This document shows, in pieces, positions 47,546 through 58,912 of a stretch of 64,000 nucleotides of DNA (its first letter is position 1; the number at the start of each line of letters is the position of its first letter). The stretch comes from Absidia repens. Its lineage: Eukaryota > Mucoromycota > Mucoromycetes > Mucorales > Cunninghamellaceae. Made by a program: the position numbers and the translations under genes. The DNA lies in NCBI GenBank assembly GCA_002105175.1, contig MCGE01000035.1, positions 248,001-312,000 on the forward strand, in the 5' to 3' direction. The notes below the pieces were generated by a model. It worked only from the letters and a program-made list of their open reading frames with translations. It did no database searches and had not been told where the DNA came from.

Positions 47546-47646
47546 AAGAAGATAAGGATATAAGATAGTAGTTTAATTTTAATTATATATATTGCATCGG
47601 AATTCGAACTTAATAAAAGAATTGATAACAACAACCCAGATCCCAG
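47546..47646 (-). repeat. DIRS right inverted terminal repeat
   Basis: Reverse complement of 43561-43661 with no difference found by eye, implying recent insertion or template-driven homogenisation. Confidence 0.9.
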
Positions 47647-47874
47647 TTACTAATGTAATGATTGATGTCCTACATTTCATGTGGACCATCACATAACAAT
47701 ATATAAATAGATAATAAATGAACAATATTTTTCATAGAAGGAAGATCATGGATTTTGTTTTCAAAGACCGCCCATGATTTTTGAATCATAGAGATCCATC
47801 CATAGAAATTTTTTTTTTTTTCCTTTTTTTTTTTTTTTTTTTTTTTTAATGCATCATCATTATTGGAAACCTTT

Positions 47875-48110
47875 AATGAGGTGCAGGTCAACTTGGATTA
47901 GTGTGTTAGAATATGAATTAGCGGCATTTTGAAAAATGCAAGACAAACATTCATGGGGAAACTCTGTCATTTTGAAATCCACATCTGGTGCCTGAATAGC
48001 CCTTCATCTTAAAACATTGTTATGGAAACATTTTATTAGCTTAGCTTGGTGGTTTGTTTGTCTTATCTTATATCCACTATATTTGAATAAAATATATCCT
48101 GTCACTTTTA
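47875..48110 (+). repeat. D-repeat, copy 10
   Basis: Follows the DIRS insertion and belongs to the H6 3' flank. Contains GCATTTTGAAAAATGCAAGA and GAATAAAATATATCC; same subtype as copies 5 and 12. Confidence 0.65.
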
Positions 48111-48779
48111 CTCTTAGTCTCTTTAGTGCATTTAAATGTTCTGTCTGATGGCGTGAATATGAATGTAGTAAAAAGTGGAGTCATGATTGTGTGAGTGTGT
48201 GTGAGTGTGTGTGTGTGTGTGAAAGAATTGGGTATTAGATGGCTTTGTCCAAAGATCCAAAGTTGTGCTCAATACTATACCGAATGAAATAACCTGTTAG
48301 ATTCATGTACAATGATCTGTTCTCATTGGACAAGGATAAATACCTGGAATGACTCCAACAATATTATTTGATATAAGTAGAAAGTACCAGATACGTTATT
48401 GGTAATAAGTAGTGAGCACCAGAACCTTTGTAGATAAGGTCCAACTTGAAATAAAAGAAGTTTTGAAAAGAAAACTTGATAAAGTAAAATAAAGTAGAAG
48501 TATTGACCTTAGCTGGTTCAATAAAAATAAAAAAGAGTACAACTGACTCTGAAAATAAAATAAAGTGGATTTCTATAGCAAAATAGAAATAAAAGATAAC
48601 TTGATGGTTATAAAAAAACCTTTTGTACTAAGTTTTATTTGATAAAATGAGAAAACTGATAAAAAAACTAAAGAGAAAATATTTTCTGCCAAAAAGTTTG
48701 GCCTTTTTATACTAATTTTTGAAGGAGCGGAATGTGGCAGTTGTCGATAGATTTTTAGGGTGGCGGAGAAGTTGGTATC

Positions 48780-49055
48780 GACGAAGGTGGCGGGGCTGCG
48801 GCAGTCCTATTCATTAGTAGCCCATGCCATCAATTCCCTTAAGCCAAACAAATTGGACAAGTCCCGTTCGGCATTAACAGAAGAAGAATATAAACGTGAG
48901 TGTGGTAAAGATGAAGGGTGAGATGACAGCGGGTGTGTTTCCATTTTCGTTTGTAGTTCGTGTGACACATTGCACGTCGACGGACTTGTTCCACCATAAG
49001 AGAATTTGTCATGTGGACCAATAATAATGAATATGTTCATAGTTACAATACATTT

Positions 49056-49108
<53 letters not shown>

Positions 49109-49180
49109 ATGTGCGCGCGGTGTAAATCGAACGATGCTGATCATTATGATTTTGGATGGCCAAGTCTTTGGTAGTCATGG
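48780..49180 (-). pseudogene. gene X copy 4 (5' part only)
   Basis: Minus-strand frame starting MTTKDLAIQNHNDQH and, past a 51-nt poly-A run (49057-49107), MNIFIIIGPHDKFSYGGTSP...; this parallels MTIKDLIIAII and MNMLMICNPLDDFTNRGTSQ of copy 1. Further downstream exons are absent. If the poly-A run is intronic, the two parts could be adjacent exons. Confidence 0.35.
49057..49107 (+). repeat. poly-A tract (51 A)
   Basis: Longest homopolymer in the window along with the one in H3. It sits inside the gene X copy 4 remnant. Confidence 0.7.
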
Positions 49181-49574
49181 TGAGTGAGTTGGGTGGGGAA
49201 GGACTAGAAATCAGATGTAAGGTAGTACACTCACGAAACAGCTACAATAACTCCGTTACATACTCTCTAAATGGGTTAGCGGATGCTTAATAAAATCGGC
49301 ATCTTCTATTGATAGATAAATAGTAAAACTACAAACGTGAGGTTCATTATTACAAAGGATTTAATGAAGGTAGCATAAGAGAAATCTGAAGAATGACTAA
49401 CACTAATCTATTGTAATAAGAGATCTAATTTACTGTACAAAATAAGGCGCAAGGAAGACTAATGGGATATCTTTTTATTGATACAACACTAATCTAAAAG
49501 TGGTGACGGCGCAAAGGGATCTCTTGTGCGAGACAAGAGGGAGATTTAACGAGAGAAGTTTTTTCTGAAGCATG

Positions 49575-49755
49575 TCAGTTTTGAATACAACTATGTACAA
49601 ACTAACACTAAACTATGACTAAACTAAGCTAATGAAGGCATGAAAAAATCATTTAATAGTGCGTTAGATCCTAGATTCAAAATGAAAGGGTTTCCCCATG
49701 AATGTTGTAATCCCTTATTCGAAAACCCTTCTAAACTAGGCCTGACACTAATATA
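49575..49755 (-). repeat. D-repeat, copy 11
   Basis: Counterpart of copy 9 in the second segmental copy (TTTCCCCATGAATGTTGTAAT, ACTAAACTATGACTAAACTAA). Confidence 0.5.
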
Positions 49756-50258
49756 AGATCATCATAGTCTTAAAAAAGTTGAATGGTGAAAAATTAAAGA
49801 AAGAAAAAAAGAAAAAGAAACGAAGGAAAGCGAAAAAAAAGTGGGAGAAAACAAACAACCACGTGTACGGGATTTGAAAAGTTTCCATAGTCTCTCTGAG
49901 ATTTTGACAACTCGCACTTTTTTTTTTTTTTTCAAAAAAAAAAACCTCATAAGTATCGTGCAACATCATCAACGTGATGATTCTCGTCTCAAAAAAACAA
50001 GTAACCGTTACCATTCAATAGTGACGATGGTATGGTGACCCCCTATTCCTTTTATAGCAGCCAACTTTTGGTAGGCATTGTGGGGTTCCGCTTTCCTTTT
50101 AAAGCAACCGCCAGCCCACCCATTTATCATCATTGACAATACAGTAAGGCGGCTCTCTTCTAATGGTGGGTTTTTTCAATTGTCATGAGCAATTAAGATA
50201 CAGTACCACATCAAAGCATCGACAATTGTGTTATCTTAAGTACGCCACGCCGTAGCTG

Positions 50259-50673
50259 TTTTTTTTTTTTTTTTTGTAAAATGTCATTATTAAAATAAAG
50301 ACCTGGAAACACGTCGTGGTGAGAGGTGTCCAGTTAAAGGATATGAATAGTAGAAATAAGAAGGAAGATGTAAGAAAGGATTAGTACCGTGGACACTGAC
50401 AGGTGGAAATAGAAGATGGGGAAACTATACTAAGGGGTCGGGTAAACTCAGAAGACAATAGCAGATCATCATAGTGGTTTACAAAGTGCTGGGGGCAGAA
50501 GGGCTTGGGAAGAGAGAGAGGCGGAGACGGTTTTGATGATATAGGAAGGATAGAAAGGAACGGTGTCGAAAATATTTGCCCAGTGTGCCGTCCAGATTGC
50601 ATGGAGCGTCAGACCCAGGAATTGATGCCAGTGGTGGTGGGATATAGTGGTGATGTCGGGGGAGTTGTGAAAA
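50259..50673 (-). mobile_element. retroposed LINE 3' tail with poly-A and target-site duplication
   Basis: A 415-bp insertion absent from the paralogous site at about 39350-39365. It is flanked by perfect 9-bp repeats CCGTAGCTG (50250-50258 and 50674-50682) and ends in 17 A on the minus strand. The minus strand encodes HHHWHQFLGLTLHAIWTAHW...IFDTVPFYPS, resembling the extreme C-terminus of LINE polyproteins in Mucorales as I remember them. This is classic 5'-truncated, target-primed insertion. Confidence 0.75.
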
Positions 50674-51624
50674 CCGTAGCTGATTTTAATTATGCATCGT
50701 ATGAAATTAATACAAATTAGAAGCTTGACGATGTGCATCTGTTAAATCACATCATAACTACGCTACCGGGTTGAACAACGTATCAAGCCAAAGTATACCA
50801 AACGTATACAGTATCATACAAATTTATTGGATCTCGCAAACGATGATGTCGGTATATACACTTGGGATAGGTATCATAATAATAACATAACATTGGAGCC
50901 GGTTGAAATTTTAGCTTACTTTCATAGCATGATGGTTTATTCTTTCTTGTTTGGGCTGTATATATACATTCCTCTGCTGTTATATCATACACACGTAGAT
51001 TATATGATACATATTTTTCTTTGGTAGCAAAGGAAATGCCAGTTTATTAGAACTATGCAATATGATATTATCTAATTGAAATAAAACGATACCTGTCTCG
51101 ACTTTTTTTTTTTTTTTTTTTTTTTTTACATATGAACACTCCTTTATTACAGACCAAACCGCATCCCCTTTTTTTCTGTTTAATATATGCTAAAGAAGGT
51201 AATTATGGATCGATCACGTTCTTACATTCTAAGCCTTTTTTCTTTCTTTCTCTACATGATGATGTATCACTAGCTTCACATCGTGTAACGTATGCGCCAC
51301 GTCTATTCTTTTTCTATACAAAGTGTTCACCTTTATCAGTTACATCGAAATCATGATAAGTGGAAGAATTTCATGATTCATTCAAAAACTGACTTGATAT
51401 GTCGAAGTATAAGATGAAGGCTATAAGATATATACATGTATATATGTATTGACAGCGACATTTTTTTTTTTTAATTTGGTCCAAAAATAAAATAAGCTTG
51501 GCGTTCCGTCACACGGATGAGTAAAAGTAATTGTTAGAAGGAGTTGAAAATATATAATCTCCCCGCTGGTTATTCTTGTTCTTTCTCTCTTTTTTCATAT
51601 GTATCATATACTTTCAAAACAACC

Positions 51625-54600
51625 ATGAACGACAAAATCAATAAAGAATCCGTCTTTGATTTTTCTGACGACGAGGATGAACAAAGTACGAATCGGTGAA
51701 TCAAACCGACGAAATCATCATCACTCATGAAGAAAACATCCAACTGATTTCTATTTTTTTTTTTTTTTTACAGTAACAACGATTCCACCCATTGAACCTA
51801 CACTCGAGGAGTTCTTGGAATTTTTTAACGCTTCAGATTCCGACTCCGGTAATGGCGGCAAGGATGATCACAGTAAAGATACTCAATCCTCATCGATGCA
51901 GAAAGTTAAATATTCTGATTTTTTTTTGATACAGTAGGAACAAATCTACCTATTCAGCCCTATCGCGAAAGTGTATCATGGTCAAAACGACCGGTGAGCA
52001 TGACAAATGCCATGTCATCCAGAGACGAGAAATTATCTTCAAAAAGATTATCATTAGGACTTCCGCCGATGACAAACAATTTTAAAAAAAATGACGGTAA
52101 GTACACCTCTAAGCAATTTTCAATCTCGCCAATGAAGAAAGCATATGTCTGATTTATATATATATTTGGATGCAATAGGGCAAACTCAATCCTCATCCAC
52201 GAACAACTCGAAATCAAGCGACAGTAAGGATATTACAAATGGCATCCCCACATATCCTCATCAATGGTCAATGCTTATTTTTAATTTTTTGATTCAGTAC
52301 CACCAGGTCTACCTTTTGAATATCTCCCCACAAGTAATTCAATGTCAAAACAGCCTGTGGATTTGGGACTAAGCAACAAGGATGATGAAAGTAAGGATCT
52401 AACTCAAAACGACTTTTATCCTCATCACAATGGAAAAAAGCCTATATCTAATTTTTTTTTTTTGACAAATATATAACAGAAGAGAGCCCTTACGAAAAAA
52501 GAATGCCCAAAAGAAAATCATCGTCATTGTCACTTTCAATGAAAAGGTCAAAATCAATGTCAAAGACACCGTCAGATATACTTTTGGAATCCAATAGCGA
52601 AATTGCAACATCGTCTTCATCATTTTCAACTCCGCCGCCTCCTCGTTATTTCTCAGCAAATGAACAAGATGCCACAAATACAATACATGCGAATCCAGAA
52701 ATAATAAAACCACTAACACCACCGTCAAAATCAAATCCATCTACTGACGAATCCGATGTTGAATTGGGTGACAAAACACAGGCCACCAAACGACTAAAGA
52801 TAATAGAAGTGAAACCATCATCAGCTTCGGCCAAAGCAGCAGTAAAACAGCGACCATCAGTAAAGCCGCACCAAGAACAACGTACTATAACATGTTTGGG
52901 CCATTATATGATGATATTTCTTCTGAAAATACTTTAGCGCTCACATTTTCATCAGAGGCACGACAACAAGCACAAGCACAAATAAAAACACAAGCACAAG
53001 CACAAGCACAAGCACAAGCACCAGCACAAGCACCCTTCCATATCGTCCTGGTCAATATTAAAATAGCCGCCGAGGAATATCACATTTATTGCGAAAAAAA
53101 ACCGTTGGATGGCAAAACACCGCCATATGTGGCACTCTCCTATCGATGGGGAGAATTGGATGAACAAATGGTGCCTGCAACCAAGGACTACAATGCACGC
53201 ATTAGCTCATTTCAGCTTCTGGATTTTTTTAAATTGTGTCAAGCTATGTGCCATGAACCTGATCTGCAACAGATCGAATACGTATGGGTGGATGCCATTT
53301 GCGTGAATCAAGAGCATTTGGAAAAACGAAAAGAAACCATTTACCGCATGAATGATATTTATATCCATGCCACCACCATTGTAGCAGTGCCCGATTTACA
53401 TGCCACCCATTTATCCATCTCATCCACCGCCAACCACGATACCATGGCAATCATTGAAAAATACCGTTGTTATTTATATTATTTACTGGTCGGTACCAGC
53501 GACGCACAACAAACAATGGTCAAGATGGACCATGCTTGGATGGATGCCATGGGTGTGCCTGCCATGGACGTGCATCGTCGGGATGTGGTCATGACGGCCA
53601 CCGCCGCCAACCACGCCACCAAGGAGGACGACGCCCAGCAACATGTCAAAGGTAGTCCTTTTATTCAAAACATGATGGCGTTGATGCTTCCTCCTACGTC
53701 TTTAAAAAGATCGATGCCGGGTGACGACCACCACGATGCAAGCGCTCAACAACAACCCGAACATGACCAACAACTGCCTTACCGCATGATGGTAGAATTC
53801 CAGCGCCTGGAATGGCAACAAAAATTGGATCAACGCAAAACCGACATTATCAAATCGATGGAATTTTTACAATCCATCATGGAAGATTGGTCGAATCGGA
53901 CGTGGGTCATCAGCGAATACCATATCGCCAAACGCAAAACCGGGAAATTGAAATTTTGGTATAATCAACTCAGCTGTCCTGAATTACATGGGCTTCGTTT
54001 TTTTGAATTTAATTTTACACATGCACCCCCATCGTTGGTAGTCGACAATGACGGCAAGGAGGATAATAGCACTTTATCAAGTGATCAACAACCATTCACA
54101 AGTCAGATCATTTACTTGACCCGAAAATTCAACCGAAGTATGCATCGTCGCCTCACCAAACGCACGGTCCTGGAAATGATGCTACAAACAAAAGCAAGTA
54201 AACATGAAGATCGATTCCATTCCATCATTCCGCTTGCACCCAAATACAAACATCATATCAAGGATCGCCACAGTATTTCCCGCCTAGGCATTTCCGATAT
54301 GTTATCGGTGCGACTGCAATTGATGGCATGGATGGATACCAAGGACCGCTTGATGTTGGTGTTTTGCAAACGGCATCCTTTACCTTCACGAACCCCGCTG
54401 TTACCCACCTTCGCGTCGCACTTTAAAGCCATCCAACCGGGCTTGATGGCTTGTTTTACGACGACCATCCGTGGTGTTCAATGTAATTTTGACCTCACTA
54501 CCACCACCACCAACAACGATATCCGTTTGTACCATCATTCAATAGGCCATATGTTATGGCTCAGTCCTCGTGTGCTTTATCTTCACAAAAGCAAGAGGCG

Positions 54601-54916
54601 CTCTTTTTATCAAGACATGGGCGGTCAATCACATCCCTTGTGGGCGTCCTTAGGCTTGGATCCTGCTCGCGATCCCTTGGAAGCCGTCTCCATTCCTCTT
54701 TTTTTGATCGACGCCACTCTTACGGAAACAACAACATCCCTTCCATGGTATGGATTGACATCCGATCTGCAAGTCGTCGGCTCAAGGGAAAAAAACATCT
54801 GGCTTGTGTATCCGTTTTGCTCCAATTACAAAGAGGGAAGGATTTATCCGAGTCAGAGATGCACCATGAAAAAGGATACAGCAGCGGGCTTTCCAAATGG
54901 GTTCCGTATTTTTTGA
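51625..54916 (+). pseudogene. HET-domain copy H7, paralog of H6 with a frameshift
   Basis: Exons mirror H6: 51625-51685, 51774-51872, 51935-52096, 52179-52223, 52298-52390, 52480-54916; all introns phase 1. Exon 3 is 39 nt longer than in H6. In exon 6 one base is missing near 52867-52872 (CCGCACC where H6 has CCACCACC), so the N-terminal frame ends at 52937 while the HET part is open in another frame from 52892 to 54916 (674 codons). That part keeps YVALSYRWGELDE, YVWVDAICVNQ, EDWSNRTWVISEYH and the GFRIF end. A shorter protein could start at the internal ATG 52892. The Gln/Ala tract is much shorter than in H6. The high conservation after the shift means the loss is recent, or an assembly error. 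Confidence 0.78.
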
Positions 54917-54940
54917 AAAAAGAGAATTAGTTCTATATAT

Positions 54941-54976
<36 letters not shown>
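54941..54976 (+). repeat. tetranucleotide microsatellite (GATA)n
   Basis: About nine ATAG/GATA units 25 bp after the H7 stop. This is the position at which the DIRS-like element is inserted after H6. Confidence 0.9.
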
Positions 54977-55119
54977 TTAATAAATGAACAAAATTTTGCA
55001 TAGAAGGAAGATCATGGATTTTGTTTTTAAAGGCCGCCCATGGTTTTTGAACCTTATAGGGACCCATTGAAATTTTTTTTTTCTTTTTTTTTTTTTTTAG
55101 TACATCATGTTTATTGGAA

Positions 55120-55365
55120 ACCTTTAATGAGGTGCTGGTCAACTTGGATTAGTATGTTAGAATGTGAATTAGCGGCATTTTGAAAAATGCAAGACAAACA
55201 TTCATGGGGAACTCTGTCATTTTGAAATCCACACTTGGTGCCTGATTAGCCCTTCATCTTAGAACATTGTTATGGAAACAATCATTAGCTTAGTTTGGTG
55301 GTTTGTTTGTCGTATATTATATCCATTACATTTGAATAAACTATGTCTTGTCACTTTTACTCTTA
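55120..55365 (+). repeat. D-repeat, copy 12
   Basis: About 210 bp after the H7 stop. Contains GCATTTTGAAAAATGCAAGA and GAATAAACTATG; counterpart of copy 10. Confidence 0.65.
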
Positions 55366-55635
55366 GTCTCTTTAGTGCATTTAAATGTTCTGTCGGATGG
55401 CGTGAATATGAATGTAGGAAAAGGTGGAGTCATGAGTGTGTGAGTGTGTGTGTGTGTGAAAGAATCGGGTATTAGATGACTTTGTCCAAAGATCCAATGT
55501 TGTGCTCAATACTACACCGAATGAAATAAACTGTTAGATTCATGTACAATGATCTGTTCTCATTGGACAAGGATAAATGCCTGGGATGACTCCAATAAAC
55601 ACCGCAATTTCTTCTTCGGGCGATTACACTCTACC

Positions 55636-55670
<35 letters not shown>

Positions 55671-55883
55671 GGAGAAAAACATCGACTCGTTTAGTAATGT
55701 CAAACGACCATCGTTTGCAGAAGTTTTGCACGGGTTATGGTACAAATGCGCAATATGGCTAGATCCATGGAAGTATTGGATGCGGTATATATGATAATAT
55801 CATTGCACTGTACAGTATCAGTTATGAATAAATAGAAGTTTGTTTATTGATGGATGTTATATTCATTCGAGTTCATTTTTAAT

Positions 55884-56584
55884 TCAATATATATTAAAGC
55901 CAACACCATCCTTTTCACTGTAATGATGCGTCCATTCGGAATCGCCACAGTGTAGAAACATCGAATCATGTTCAAACAACAGCCACTTGTTGTCTACAAA
56001 ATTTCCAGCCAATAAGATGGCGTATCGGGACCTGCATAAAGATGTAAAATAGGGAACCCCAGGTCTGTCTCTATAACTCGTCTCGGCATCGCCAAAACTA
56101 GGGATAGCGATAAAATCAACCAAAGCATTCGTTCCATGGTCGATCTGGAGCCGCTTGAGTAGTCTTTCTTTTTTTTGGGGTGCAAAATGGAAAACATGAC
56201 GTGCATACGCTTTCGATAAGATGCAGTATTCCATAGGTGACACGTTGAGATAATAATAGTGGGGCGAGTCATCATAATTGAGTGTGATGGTGGATTCGTT
56301 GTTCAAATCAAAATTGCACGGGGCTTGGACACGATCCAGCGTGCAATATTCACTAGGTGCTTCCCAGTTTATAGTGGATGTTGCAAATGTCGGTAATGCC
56401 ATGCTTTATTGGAAGCCAGTCGGTTCCCCGCCAACAAAAGAAGGTTCACTTTGTCTTTCGTCGTCATGATCTCAAATAGCTTCAATTTGACGGGATACCA
56501 AGGTACGAGTGTCCCACATCGCCATCTGACATCTTCTATTTGTATATTCCGGAAACAGTGGCAAGATACTGTAAAAGCGGTCCT
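55884..56584 (-). pseudogene. HET-family remnant H8 (C-terminal part only)
   Basis: Minus-strand sequence matching the last exon of H3/H5: it begins right after an ATTTTTAG acceptor with EDRFYSILPLFPEY and ends GVGFNIY. Sequence upstream of this intron (HET domain, DWSxRVWVISE block) is absent; similarity stops at a poly-A/T tract near 56640. Two frameshifts are visible: an extra base near 56489 (before VKLKLFEIM) and a second near 56405 (before MALPTFATSTI). The C-terminal 172 codons are open in one frame. The retained intron boundary places it in the H3/H5 subfamily. Confidence 0.75.
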
Positions 56585-56872
56585 CTAAAAATAAAATAGA
56601 ATCATAAATGTAGGATGATACAAGGCTGCTTTCTTCACAAAAAAAAAAAAAAAAAAAAGCAAGCCAAATGACCAAAAATACACGCGAGGAGATGAATGGT
56701 TGAGTGTTTTATTTTATTTTAATTTATTAAAAATTATTTTTTCCAATACAACAAACACAAACAAGAGTTAATAAATCAATAAATTAAATAGAAAGTGAAA
56801 AAAACAGTAGATAAAGCTAAAATGAGAAAGACAGAGCAAACAAGCGGGGAAAGAGAGGTGGCGAGGGGAGAC

Positions 56873-56874
<2 letters not shown>

Positions 56875-56917
<43 letters not shown>
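56875..56917 (+). repeat. poly-T tract (43 T)
   Basis: Directly downstream of SSP2. On the minus strand it extends a basic ...ANKSKMKASKKK reading in another frame, reminiscent of the Lys-rich tail of SSP1. Confidence 0.6.
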
Positions 56918-56997
56918 CTTGCTGGCCTTCATTTTGCTCTTATTGGCTCTGAGCTCAAAGAGCACTTTGGGCTACAGGTACATCATTTGGTTAGCCT

Positions 56998-57408
56998 TTA
57001 AGGGGGAGGAGCACTAGTGGGTGGTTCAGGAATTGGTAATAGACCGAAGGGTCCTTGACCTAAAACGAGTTCTGGAGGAGTTCCTTGTTGAGCAGGTGGT
57101 GATCCAGCAGTGGACTGACGGTTTTGAGGATCCATACAAGAGGGGAGAGTCGCTGACGATCCAGATGATCCAGCTCGGGTATTTCCAGTACCTTGCTCTG
57201 CAAATGGTAGCATAGAACCGAAACCAGAAGCTTGCTGGTCAGGCATTGGAGGTGAACCAGTTCCATCAGCTTGCAGTTGCAATTTGGATTCCTCAGTGGG
57301 AGGTTTGTCTTTGGTATGGTGTTCTTTGGAACGAGCAGCCAAAGGTGCACCTTGAATCATGACAGCAGAAAACGCTAACAAGAGCAAAAAAGAAGAAGCT
57401 TGGACCAT
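56998..57408 (-). CDS. SSP2: small secreted Pro/Gly/Ser-rich protein, paralog of SSP1
   Basis: Single-exon gene for 136 residues. Signal peptide 1-20 (hydrophobic SFLLLLAFSAVMIQ, then G|APL). The start (MVQ-x-SSFL...GAPLxxRSxEHH) and a central N-T-R-A-G motif match SSP1, but the tandem PAGSA repeats are absent and only one Cys remains. The protein ends in SAPPP. Just beyond the stop, another frame reads LRANKSKMKASKKKK, very like the basic tail of SSP1, so the ancestral C-terminus may have been cut off by a frameshift. Function unknown; secreted or wall-associated is the simplest reading. Confidence 0.72.
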   Translation of the reverse strand: MVQASSFLLLLAFSAVMIQGAPLAARSKEHHTKDKPPTEESKLQLQADGTGSPPMPDQQASGFGSMLPFAEQGTGNTRAGSSGSSATLPSCMDPQNRQSTAGSPPAQQGTPPELVLGQGPFGLLPIPEPPTSAPPP

Positions 57409-57493
57409 GGTTGATGGATTATTTTGTTTTGTTTAATATAGATTGTTAAGAAATAATAATCAAAAAAAAAAGAAAAAACATCCACCATCTTTT

Positions 57494-57501
57494 TATATAT
57501 T
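57494..57501 (-). promoter_or_regulatory. TATA box of SSP2
   Basis: Minus-strand TATATAAA about 90 bp before the ATG at 57408, matching the spacing in SSP1. Confidence 0.55.
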
Positions 57502-57509
57502 TTTTGAAT

Positions 57510-58404
57510 GGTAAAGAGATCGACAAAGTTCATGTAAAAGAACACGATAAGCCTGCTTGTGTATGTCCACTAAAAAAAAAAAAAAAATTGCATATCATAC
57601 AGGCCCCACTACTTCTTTTTCTCCTATCTTTGATGATAACAATAATGATGCCGATCAACATGTAGGGTCAGTATACATGTATAAATAAATAGAAGGGAGT
57701 TGCATAAATAAATAGTAAAGTTAGGGACGATCAATGTTTGTATATCATGTACTGTATCTATAGGAAATAGACATTGTCTTTCGCTAAATAAAAAAAAAAA
57801 AAAAATGTAGAGTTAGATGGTTAAAAATTTTAGATTGCAAAAAATGAAAACATGTCAATTATTTCATGTAAAATCATTAACTGTATTATATTGGCCACCT
57901 TTTTTTAGGTTTTATTTTTTTAGAAAAAGAGGAGGCAACAGGATTTAATATGCATGACTTGGTAAGACTTTATATATTCGTTACATCAATTCATAAATCA
58001 TGGGCAAAAATAAAAAGAAAAGAACACTTCTTCATACATGCTAGAGAATAGAGTAAGGAGAAAAAACAGGATGTGAGTAAAAGATATTCCTTGCATATCT
58101 TTTTGACGGACACTATCATGACCTTGTATTTTTTAACAACACGGTGACATACCATTCTAATGGTACCTTTATATATTCTTCTTCTTTTGAAATAGTGATC
58201 ATATTATTGTATGCACGTAGCAAGATTCCATTCGTAGACCGTCGGGAAGTGGAAAAAAGTAGGCACGTCTCATTGAGTCTGTTCGACATACAAAATGGCA
58301 CATGACTCTGTTGAAGATAAAAAGTAGGCACTGCTCATCAACCCCTACTTTTAAAAAGCAAAATTGCTCCAACGGCAGTAAAATATCTTCTCGCCGGCAA
58401 TAAA
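57510..58404. other. intergenic, no gene recognised
   Basis: AT-rich DNA between the SSP2 promoter and the R1 element. Short poly-A runs only. Confidence 0.45.
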
Positions 58405-58739
58405 TTGGAGGATTGCTCCATTACAGAGGATTTTCAGAGGCGTTTTCAGATACCGTCCGTACCACCTTCGTTGTATCGCCGATCACTACCTGTTCAAACA
58501 AGCTTTGTGACATTGGCAATATAAAAAAATGGCATTGTTTATTTAATAGATATAGAGTAATGCTTTAAAAAAATAAAAATAAAAAATCATGATTATCATT
58601 TTCTTTTTTGAATAAATTTGTTTGGCATATATTTGCCTCATGACGGACCTTATGGTAATAATGCTTGATGGTCGTTTTTGTCTTAGTGGTTGTTAGTGGT
58701 GGTGTTGCTTTTTGATAAAGGTGAGTCACTAGTAAAGGT

Positions 58740-58912
58740 GTGGGTGGTGATGGTGCTAAATTTGATACTGAAGGAGGAGGCGGTGGAACTGATGGCAAAG
58801 TTTATGTTTCTATTGGTGATCCCAGTGTAATCGGTGGTGGTTATAATGGTTTTTTAGACAGATCTTTCAATGGACGTTTTGAGGGTCCTGATAATTGGTA
58901 TTGTTCAGGTGA
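58740..58912 (+). CDS. possible Gly-rich exon inside R1
   Basis: Open segment with GGDGAKFDTEGGGGGTDG, GGGYNGFLD and PDNWYCSG, followed by GTGAGT. The same segment is open with mostly conservative changes in R1 copy A (minus strand 17990-17820), which hints at past coding use. No start codon or complete gene is identified, and the reverse strand is also open (Pro-rich). Low confidence. Confidence 0.25.

Larger units (their letters stand above)
43547..47698 (+). mobile_element. DIRS-like tyrosine-recombinase retrotransposon, about 4.15 kb
   Basis: Left end TTACATAGACTAGACTGGG, right end ...CCATCACATAACA. Identical 101-bp inverted repeats (43561-43661 and 47546-47646) and an internal region at about 47401-47500 complementary to both outer ends are the signature of DIRS elements, which use this to form a circular DNA intermediate. 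Order: gag-like ORF, RT/RNase H ORF, tyrosine recombinase ORF, overlapping one another. No target duplication is seen, as expected for recombinase insertion. The paralogous site after H7 (54930-54980) is empty, so insertion followed the segmental duplication. The recombinase has one frameshift, so autonomous activity is doubtful. Confidence 0.9.
38375..48357 (+). repeat. segmental duplication, copy 1 (with DIRS insertion)
   Basis: Left edge near CTCCTTTACATACT (38381), right edge near GGAATGACTCCAA (48357). Apart from the DIRS-like insertion the order matches 49240-55594: D-repeat (minus), AT-rich flank, HET gene, D-repeat (plus). Identity is high throughout coding and non-coding parts. Confidence 0.8.
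49240..55594 (+). repeat. segmental duplication, copy 2
   Basis: Colinear with 38375-48357 from CTCCGTTACATACTCTC to GGGATGACTCCAA. Differences: a 415-bp retroposed insertion (50259-50673), about 86 extra bp near 50820, a GATA microsatellite in place of the DIRS insertion, and a one-base deletion in the HET gene. Confidence 0.8.

Noticed and set aside
50381..50602. Pro/Ser-rich minus-strand frame as a host gene
   Set aside because: It lies inside the 415-bp retroposed insertion with target duplication; the LINE-like frame beside it explains the segment better.
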